Both the position numbers and the translations under genes were made by a program. This document shows, piece after piece, positions 56,451 through 64,000 of a DNA stretch of 64,000 nucleotides (its first letter is position 1; the number at the start of each line of letters is the position of its first letter). The notes under the pieces were generated by a model. That model was given only the letters and a program-made list of their open reading frames with translations. It did no database searches and had not been told where the DNA came from. This DNA is from Vanessa cardui (Eukaryota; Arthropoda; Insecta; Lepidoptera; Nymphalidae). The DNA lies in contig NC_061153.1 of the NCBI RefSeq assembly GCF_905220365.1, positions 7,708,001 to 7,772,000 on the forward strand, written 5' to 3'.

Positions 56451-56782
56451 ACGTGATTCTTTAGCTTTCCTTGACATCCTTGACTGACTTCTACCATATG
56501 TGAAGGGAGTTACAGATAGGATTGGCAACATCTTGAAGTGAGCTTCAATTGAAACCGTTTACAAGCCTCATAAGAAAGTGAGCCAGTTCTTGAGACCTAT
56601 TAAGAGTAATATTCCTTTACAAACTGCAGGAGTATATAAACTCGAATGTGAGTGTGGTTTATGTTACATAGGCCAAACAAGGAGAAGTATCGGTACCAGG
56701 GTCAAGGAACATATAGGAGATGTCAAAAGTAGGCGTTCTTCAAAGTCTGCAGTCTATGAACATGTTTTGGATAAACCTAAGA
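56451..56782 (+). pseudogene. Penelope-like fragment, GIY-YIG part, plus strand
   Basis: The plus strand has SLAFLDIL, then a deletion to YVKGVTDRIGNIL-like sequence with a TGA, then VSQFLRPIKSN, AGVYKLECECG, YIGQTRRS and RSSKSAVYEHVLDKP. It differs from the intact copy at roughly 6% of sites. It is interrupted at 56782 by LINE D3, and the Penelope sequence resumes at 58602. Confidence 0.85.
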
Positions 56783-58601
56783 TAGAAAGATAGATAGAAT
56801 ATACTTTATTGTACACCACAAACAATAAACTTTACATGGAACAAAAATAATAAATTAAAATGTACAAAAAGGCGGTCTTATCGCTAAGTAGCGATTTCTG
56901 CCAGACAACCTTTGATTTAGGGAAATTGTGCAGCGAAAAGGCAGGTGGTGCCTAATATATACAATAATACATATATAAATAAACATACATACATATATAC
57001 ATAAATATATATACTAATAAAATAAATGAACAATTACACATATAAATATAAATGAATATATTAAATATATAATATATAAGTCGTCTCAAATTTAATTATG
57101 TAAACACAAAAATTTAAATAAGTCACAGTAAGTAAAAAAAAGAAGAAACAAAATAAAATTAACAAACAAAACATAAATCTATACAAGACCATATAGTGAC
57201 TAAGTTTCCATAGCCAGATAGTGCTCTTTTACCAACCTCTTAAAAGACAATAGCGTTTGCGCTTGCTTAATGTTAATGGGTAAAGCATTCCACAGTTGGA
57301 TAGCCTGTACGGTAAAGGACATTTTGAAAAATTTTGTGTTATGCACAGGTATCCTCAATGTCAGATTTTCAGCCGATCGTAACCCTTTATTATATAGTCC
57401 TAGGAACTCAAATTTTTCCTTTAAATAAGTCGGGGCATTAACATTAAACAAGACGCAATAAAGAAGCGAGAGAACATGCAGATTCCGGCGAAAGCGAATA
57501 GATAACCACTTGAGTTTAGATCTAAAGTTGGAAACATGGTCATATTTGCGCAAGCCAAATATGAAACGTATAGCAATATTTTGGAGTCGCTCAAGTTTGT
57601 TTAGTTGGTCCTCGGTTAAATTAAGATAGCTTGCGTCAGCGTAATCGAGAATAGATAGGAGTAAAGATTGTGCTAACATAATTTTGGTTGGAATAGGAAG
57701 GAAATAACGCAGACGCTGTAGAGATTTAATAGAGCCAATAGTTTTCCGACTTAGTTCTTTAATGGCAGTTCCACGATAGAGTATTATCTAAATGTATACC
57801 TAGATTTTTAACATTTGGACTATAAGGTATTACGGCATTATTAAATTTTATGTTAGGTAAATCAGACCAAACCACTCTCGAAACCAAACTCTGGCTGCCA
57901 AAAATAATGGCCTGAGACTTAGAGGGGTTCACCTTGAGACCATGAGACTTACTCCAATGGCAGATCTCTTCCAAGTCATTATTAATGGCAGAAATAGCAA
58001 GAGGTAGGTTCTTTAGGGTGGAATGGCGATAAATCTGTATATCGTCTGCATACATGTGAAAGAGAGAAGTGATTTTAGATGTTATAGAATTAATAAATAG
58101 TGAAAAGAGTAAAGGTGACAAGACGCCGCCTTGAGGTACGCCGGATTTTACAACACTCCAAGACGAGACAGTCTCATCAATACGGATACGTTGCCGGCGC
58201 CCTCGTAGGTAACTGCGAAACCAATCAATAACTGACGGAGATATGTTAACAGAACGTAGCCGACCTAACAGTATATCATAGTCGACAGTGTTAAAAGCAT
58301 TGCTAAAGTCCAGTAAAGTCATAACTGTTAGGTGCTTATTGTCCATTCCCCATCGAATGTCGTCGGTAACTTTCACCAGCGCAGTAACCGTACTATGACC
58401 AGGACGGAAACCGGATTGTAAGGGATTTAGGATATGGAATTGATTAAGGAATAGACTAAGCTGGTGATGGACTAGCTTCTCTAGAACTTTTGAAAGGAAA
58501 GGTAGAATGGAGATTGGGCGAAAGTCGGAACAAGTGCTGGGGTTAGCCTTTTTTGGTAATGGAATAATTTGTGCATTTTTCCATGCATCAGGGAATTCGC
58601 A
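56783..58601 (-). mobile_element. LINE D3: 5'-truncated LINE in Penelope
   Basis: A 1.8-kb minus-strand LINE. Its 3' end is GATA-tailed (56783-56798), and its truncated 5' end is at about 58601. RT runs from 58600 to 57759: FPDAWKNAQIIPLPKK, DFRPISILPFLSKVLE, QSGFRPGHSTVTALV, LLDFSNAFNTVDYD, SGVPQGGVLSPLLFS and catalytic MYADDIQIY. After a frame change near 57760 it continues to a stop at 57200 (LLSILDYADASYLNL, RFIFGLRKYDHV, LWNALPINIKQ). CCTAA occurs at both borders. Apart from that one shift the truncated RT is well preserved, so it is young. Confidence 0.88.
56880..56895 (-). promoter_or_regulatory. LINE D3 3'-end hairpin
   Basis: ATCGCT-AAGT-AGCGAT forms a 6-bp stem with a 4-nt loop, preceded by AAAGGCGGTCTT and followed by TTCTGCCAGACAACCT. 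It is the third member of the set at 3232 and 49921. Confidence 0.7.
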
Positions 58602-59064
58602 CCTAACCATTTTATCCGATTTGATAAACCACAGATCCTCGCTAGAGAACACAGATTCATTCCTAGAATGATACGCGAGGCTATTGAAATTCAAAAACAT
58701 CCGAACTTCAATAGAGAAGATGGTTGGAGACTTTCTAACACCTGGGATCCACTTATTAAAAATTTAAAATCCCAAATCCAACAGACTGCAAGACCTAAAG
58801 ATACAGTTAGTGCCTTCTGCGTGCAACCGGAACGTTACTCAAGATATCAATTGAGAAATCGTTGGCGGTAGTTGTTAATAATATTTCCTTTGTTCTTCAA
58901 ATAGACAAATGTCATCTTAGTCTACCCGTGACCACGAACACTGCAAAGTGCTCGAAACGTCGGGATGTTTAAAAAAAAAAAAAAAAAATTAATATACGCG
59001 ATTCATCCGTTATAATTAGTTTTATTTAAATGTGTAATAATCGCGAAAATTTAAGACAACATTA
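58602..59064 (+). repeat. Penelope pseudo-LTR, upstream copy
   Basis: Identical by eye to 61223-61685. It encodes the C-terminal gene segment FIRFDKPQILAREH to NRWR (ending 58871), then non-coding sequence, and includes the start codon of the downstream gene at 59030. Confidence 0.92.
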
Positions 59065-61492
59065 TGTGAACCAGTACGGACTGGAAACATCAAATCAAAT
59101 TCGCCGGTTGGAGTACCTAAAAGTCAAACATGCCCGATTCGTAACGTCCATGAACTTCCTGAAAAGATGCCGTGACAACAATCTTATTCCGGTTTGTGTA
59201 AGGATCGCACCTAAGAAGGACATAAGGCATGGTGATAAAATACTCAATCAGGCAAGTAAGAAATTATTATTACAACTCATCCGAGAACATCGATTTGACG
59301 CGCGACGGTTAACGGATCAAATTGATAACCTAAGTAAAGAACTCGAGTCGCGATTATCAAAAACAGATTGGCAAAAATGCAACGATTTTACCAATAAACG
59401 AGCCGCTACAAAATATAATAACTTAAAATTAAAACAAATAGAAAAGTTCGAAAAACTCAGCGGGGTAAAATCAAATTATAACAATTTCAATAATGGCAAC
59501 ACCGGGGAAATTTAAAAACCTGCGCGTACGTCACTTGTCAATCTGTCAAAACAAAGTTTAGATGAATCGACTGTTGCGGTATTAAATAAAGGCTTAAATT
59601 TTGCACCGGCTCCATCCAAAATACCGTTTGAAGACATTATTTGCAATGTGGAGGAGTGTCTTTTCAAAAATAACATCACAAAGGAAGACTCGGAAGCTAT
59701 TCGACAGGACATCTCGAGTGTTTTACGTCGAAGCCGGCCACCGAAAAGAAACCTTACTCGTGATGAATCTATTGCTCTGAAGAACCTACGCAACAATAAA
59801 GACATTACAGTCCTCCGAGCAGATAAGGGAAACGCGACCGTTGTGATGGATACGTGTGATTATAACCAGAAAATTTCCGCGATTTTATCGGATGTTAAAA
59901 CTTATAAAAAAGTAAATAAAGATCCTACAAATAATATTCTTAAAAAGACATCCGCGTTAATATCAAAACATCAAGAGAAATTAAATCTGGACAAAAAATC
60001 ACTCGTGCCTACATGTGCAAAGCCGCCAAAACTGTATGGGTTACCTAAGATCCATAAAACTGGTGCTCCGCTGCGTCCTATTGTAAGCCAAATCGATACA
60101 CCAACATATAGATTGGCTCAACACATAGCAAGGATATTATCACCCCTCCGAGGACACACTGCGGCGTATGTCAAGGATTCTTACCAGTTTGTTGGTGAAA
60201 TCAAAGACCTTAAATTAACCAACAACGAGACAATGGTTAGTTTTGATGTCCAGTCATTGTTTACATGCTTACCCATACAAGACTGCATCGAAATTGTTAA
60301 GAGGAAACTACAGACACACAACATGCCTATTGAATATGCAGAGCTATTACATCACTGCCTCACATCAGGTTATTTATTGTGGAATGATGAATTCTATGTA
60401 CAAGTTGACGGGGTAGCCATGGGTTCTCCAGTATCCCCCGTGGTCGCCGATTTATTCATGGAAGACCTGGAGGAGAGGGCTCTTCGCTCCGGACCAATAA
60501 CACCTAGGTTTTATAAACGGTACGTAGATGACACTTTCACAATATTACCTAGTGATCTGACATCTGCATTTTTAGTACATCTTAATTCTATAAATAAAAA
60601 CATTCAATTTACTATGGAATTAGAGGCAAATAATTCTTTAGCTTTCCTTGACATCCTTATTATCAAGAATCATGATAATACATTAAGTCACACAGTTTAT
60701 AGGAAACCCACACACACCAACAAATACCTCAATGGTGACTCGCACCACCACCCTAGTCAGTTAGCTACCGTTGGCAAATCTTTGTTTCAGAGAGCCCACC
60801 ATCTCTGCGATGCTGAACACCTAGAGGACGAGCTACGTCAGGTCAAGCTTGCATTCCACCAGAACAAGCTGCCCGTGCCTCGCCAGCATCGCAGAAGCCG
60901 TATCAAGCCACCCACAGTTGAGCGACAACCTGCATTTCTACCATATGTGAAAGGAGTTACAGACAGGATTGGCAACATCTTGAAGCGAGCTTCGATTAAA
61001 ACCGTTTACAAGCCTCATAAGAAAGTGAGCCAGTTCTTGAGACCTATCAAGAGTAATATCCCTTTACAAACTGCAGGAGTATATAAACTTGAATGTGATT
61101 GTGGTTTATCTTACATAGGCCAAACAAAGAGAAGCATCGGTACCAGGGTCAAGGAACATATAGGAGATGTCACAAATAGGCGTTCTTCTAAGTCTGCAGT
61201 CTGTGAACATGCTCTGGATAAACCTAACCATTTTATCCGATTTGATAAACCACAGATCCTCGCTAGAGAACACAGATTCATTCCTAGAATGATACGCGAG
61301 GCTATTGAAATTCAAAAACATCCGAACTTCAATAGAGAAGATGGTTGGAGACTTTCTAACACCTGGGATCCACTTATTAAAAATTTAAAATCCCAAATCC
61401 AACAGACTGCAAGACCTAAAGATACAGTTAGTGCCTTCTGCGTGCAACCGGAACGTTACTCAAGATATCAATTGAGAAATCGTTGGCGGTAG
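59030..61492 (+). pseudogene. Penelope RT with GIY-YIG endonuclease, one in-frame stop
   Basis: One frame of about 820 codons from ATG 59030 to 61492, interrupted only by TAA at 59513-59515. The N-terminal part (59030-59512) is Lys/Asn-rich with TKRAATKYNNLKLKQ-like helices and a SMNFLKRCRDNNLIPVC motif. Numbering from the second start at 59648, RT has LRADKGNATVVMD, PPKLYGLPKIHKTG, SFDVQSLFTCLPI, GVAMGSPVSPVVADLFME and catalytic YVDD at 292-295, then LAFLDILI. The GIY-YIG nuclease follows (GVYKLECDCGLSYIG, GVY at 477-479, YIG at 489-491), then a conserved C-terminus. Penelope RTs are telomerase-related and use this nuclease for target cutting. Every catalytic motif is intact; only the early stop prevents a full protein. 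Confidence 0.92.
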
Positions 61493-61685
61493 TTGTTAAT
61501 AATATTTCCTTTGTTCTTCAAATAGACAAATGTCATCTTAGTCTACCCGTGACCACGAACACTGCAAAGTGCTCGAAACGTCGGGATGTTTAAAAAAAAA
61601 AAAAAAAAATTAATATACGCGATTCATCCGTTATAATTAGTTTTATTTAAATGTGTAATAATCGCGAAAATTTAAGACAACATTA
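61223..61685 (+). repeat. Penelope pseudo-LTR, downstream copy
   Basis: Direct repeat of 58602-59064. It marks the right end of the Penelope copy; unrelated sequence starts at 61686. Confidence 0.92.
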
Positions 61686-61799
61686 AAATTATGTAGTGAT
61701 GGTAATTGTGTTCAATTATAAATAAATAAAGATCTGTAATGTATAGGTTAGTCATTCGTGTTTCATTTTTTTTATTTAATTAATCATAGGGTTTGTTAG

Positions 61800-62030
61800 A
61801 CTAATGATAATATTGTTTTCATTTTAAATTCGGGTGCAACTGACCACGTTGTAAACAGTAAGGAATTATTTTCTTCGTACTCAGAGTTCACAATACCGAT
61901 TAAAATTGGTATAGCCAAGAACAATGAAAGCATTTAAGCGTTTGGTAAAGGTACAATAAATGTCACTACTAATTTAGGTTTTCAAGGGACGATTAATGAC
62001 ACTAGTAAACAGTATTTTTGTTAAACAAAT
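61800..62030 (+). pseudogene. Copia protease region
   Basis: The plus strand reads FILNSGATDHVVNSKELF, the aspartic-protease active site of Ty1/copia elements (here NSGA rather than DSGA, so the catalytic Asp codon is changed), followed by IPIKIGIAKN, a TAA at 61935-61937 and AFGKGTINVTTNLGF. Integrase and RT of what is probably the same element follow from about 62900. No LTR could be delimited upstream. The element is decayed. Confidence 0.7.
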
Positions 62031-62214
62031 CAAGTCGGTTTTTTAAACACTACTACCTACTCTCACATAAACCTCATACTTAGTTATGTTCAATCACCCT
62101 CAGTTTCCGTTATACATAAACTAAATTGATTACACGAAATTTGCTTACCGACGTTTTTGTTTCCCATAAATTAATATTAATTTATTGAAATAAAAAAACG
62201 ATTTTCTTCGTGAT

Positions 62215-62880
62215 TGTCGTTTCTATACATCGTAATAAGGTGCCCAGAGTGTGTGTAAACCATCTCGATAACTTTTGTTACATTTGCAGTCAACTTACTA
62301 TTAAAAGTCAACGTTCTAATAAAACACCATTAGTTAAAAACTGTTATTTTATTTATTTTGTCTTTCCGGTGCGAAATTTGGACAAAACCTGGACTCCTAG
62401 TGTTTCTTGTACACAGCGTGTTAGTATATTAATATCATGGGCTAAAGGATCCCGTCATATGCCGTTTGCAGTTCCAATGATATGGTCAGAACAGAACGAC
62501 CATGTATCAGAATTTTATTTCTGACAAGCTTCTATCACAGGCAATAATTACAAATCTAGACACACCGTGAACTATCCAAATTTACAATCTGTTCAAAGAT
62601 CTATCCCACAACTCCATTGCACATCAAACTCGGAATAATAAAAAAACTTTGCCAAAGCTATGAACAGAAATCCCAAAAATCATCGATGCTAAAATAAAAG
62701 AGGGAATATATGTAGGACCACAAATTAGAGATCTATAGTCTGATAAAGAATTTGAACAATAACTTAATCCGATCAAAAAATCTGCATGGACATGTTTTCG
62801 AAATCTTGTTTGTAATTTTCTTGGAAACCACAAGTCTGAAAACTATGAAGAGTTGGTCAACAACCTATTTATCAGCCTAT
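62215..62880 (+). pseudogene. Fragment of a repeated arthropod gene, function unknown
   Basis: The first frame (to 62524) reads VCVNHLDNFCYICSQLTIKSQ, YFIYFVFPVRNLDKTW, MPFAVPMIWSEQNDHV. Further on, in a shifted frame with stops, come KIIDAKIKEGIYVGPQIRDL and AWTCFRNLVCNFLGNHKSENYEELV. I recognise these phrases from a large family of uncharacterised, multi-copy arthropod proteins, often near transposons, but I cannot name a function. The fragment sits within the Copia element and separates protease from integrase. Several stops show decay. Whether the family is itself a transposon gene is open. Confidence 0.6.
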
Positions 62881-64000
62881 TAAAATATGGGATGCAATAT
62901 GTCGCTCAAGATACACTTCTTACACTCTCATTTATATTTTTTTACAAAGCTAGAAAAATTAAATTTGATGAGAAATCTTTCAAGTCAATATTGATCGGTT
63001 ACGATGCAATCGGTTATAGATTATTCAATGTCGAAACTAATCAAGATTTTATAGCTCGCGATGATATTTTTGACGAGTTAAACTTTGAAAAATCTCGCCT
63101 TACACGTTGCAGTAGTGACAACATTGAAACCCTTTCAAAATTTAGTAAGCCCGAAATTGATTCGGCAAAGCTAAAAATAGATCAACAACAAGATTCTTGG
63201 AATGACAATTCGTTGAACGGTCAATCGAATACTAGTAATTTAAGATGTAGCGAAAGGATTCGATAATTATCCCCAAAGAATTATAAGCAAATGCACGATC
63301 CTGATTTTTTTTATCTCATTTTAATGATCCGCAATCTTTACCTACATCATATAAGAATATTTTTGATAGGCACGATTCTGATAAGTGGTTGATCAGGATG
63401 AAATTGAGTCGCTTCGAAGCAACCAGACGTGGACATTAGTTATTAGACCGAAAAATGTTAATATTATAAGTTGCAAGTTGGTATTTACAATTAAAAATAA
63501 TGAATTTGGTGAACCTACGCATTATAAAGCTCGGTTGGTTGCTTGAGGTTTCACTCAAGAGTATTTACAAGACTGTCACGAATCTTTCGCAACAGTGGCT
63601 CGGGTAGCTACTTTTAGATTTATTTTAACACTAGCGAATCAATTTGATTTAATTTACATCACATGGACGTTTAAACCGTGTTTCTAAATGGTATATTGAA
63701 AGAAAATATTTATATGAAGGACCGGAAGGTATTTTAGCAAGTAATAATCAGGTTTGTAAATTGAATAAAACATTATATGGCGTAAAGCAGTCGTCCAGGT
63801 ATTGGTATGAACGGTTCGATCTCATTCTCAAGGAAATAGGTTTTAAGAACTCTGAATTAGATCCTATATATATATATATATATATTGTCCATATTAGATA
63901 AAATAGAGTAAATAGTTCTGATTGATATGTTGATGCTTTAATTATTACTACTAAAAATAGTGATTTATTGCAAGCGTTTAAAAACAGTTTAATGCAAAAT
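62881..64000 (+). pseudogene. Copia integrase end and reverse transcriptase, decayed
   Basis: The open part (to 63266) has the integrase C-terminal signature KIKFDEKSFKSILIGYD, GYRLFNVET and ARDDIFDE, ending SNLRCSERIR. RT follows in pieces over several frames: ARVATFRFILTLANQFD, MDV-TVFLNGILKENIYM, VCKLNKTLYGVKQSSRYWYERF and SELDPIY, interrupted by stops and a TA microsatellite near 63864-63885. The order is that of Ty1/copia (integrase before RT). The element runs off the right edge of the window. Confidence 0.8.

Larger units (their letters stand above)
58602..61685 (+). mobile_element. Penelope-like element, nearly intact, with 463-bp direct repeats
   Basis: A plus-strand Penelope copy bounded by identical direct repeats (58602-59064 and 61223-61685). 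These pseudo-LTRs include the last part of the gene, the 3' UTR with CTCGAAACGTCGGGATG, an 18-A run and the start of the next unit. Such tandem arrangement, with a partial unit before a full one, is typical of Penelope elements. Identity of both repeats, even in A-run length, points to a recent origin or to gene conversion. Confidence 0.9.

Noticed and set aside
1..64000. CRISPR arrays, bacterial operons or ribosome binding sites
   Set aside because: The sequence is eukaryotic: spliced gene, poly-A tailed LINEs, SINE. No spaced short direct repeats were seen.

Overview
The window looks like insect genomic DNA, most likely from a butterfly or moth (Lepidoptera). It is AT-rich, has spliceosomal introns, and carries repeat types typical of Lepidoptera: a Metulj-like tRNA-derived SINE, BEL/Pao, CsRn1-type Gypsy, Penelope, and several LINE clades whose short 3' ends recur. 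I found no convincing host gene. Nearly everything recognisable is a mobile element, many nested inside others. This suggests heterochromatin or a sex-limited (W-like) region, which is an inference.

Layout. 1-539: LINE ORF1 remnant with a PHD-like finger. 766-2462: lepidopteran interspersed repeats, ending in a foldback element with 222-bp arms. 3151-7740: LINE D1 (minus), two ORFs, ORF2 broken once. 8665-34760: one old minus-strand LINE (LINE-Z) split into pieces by later insertions. These are Gypsy-2 (8868-19503, minus) with a nearly intact I-clade LINE (9202-14798, plus) inside its 3' LTR; a 229-bp LINE 3' end (19803-20031); a 7.4-kb Academ-like DNA transposon (21535-28963); and Gypsy-1 (29001-33643) carrying a hAT-like MITE.

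34766-49803: a BEL/Pao element with an env-like gene (minus), bounded by TGAGC target duplications. Inside it lies a large inverted duplication. Arms 31663-38025 and 38649-45011 (6,363 bp each) show no difference in the stretches I compared, around a 623-bp spacer. The arms hold Gypsy-1, MITE, LINE-Z and BEL sequence, and the breakpoints split one LINE insertion that sat in the BEL element.

49809-53183: LINE D2 (minus, decayed). 53184-55499: AT-rich DNA, a tandem repeat and two opposed Gypsy gag fragments. 55500-61685: a Penelope complex (inverted partial copies, then an almost intact RT/GIY-YIG copy), interrupted by LINE D3 (56783-58601). 61800-64000: a decayed Copia element (plus) interrupted by a fragment of a repeated arthropod gene of unknown function.

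The elements do not form a host pathway. What links them is order of insertion: LINE-Z is oldest; Gypsy-1, Academ and Gypsy-2 landed in it; BEL landed at the LINE-Z/LINE-D2 junction; the inverted duplication and the I-LINE are among the latest events. The three LINE D copies share a short 3' hairpin with a compensatory base-pair change, a probable RNA signal for their reverse transcriptase.
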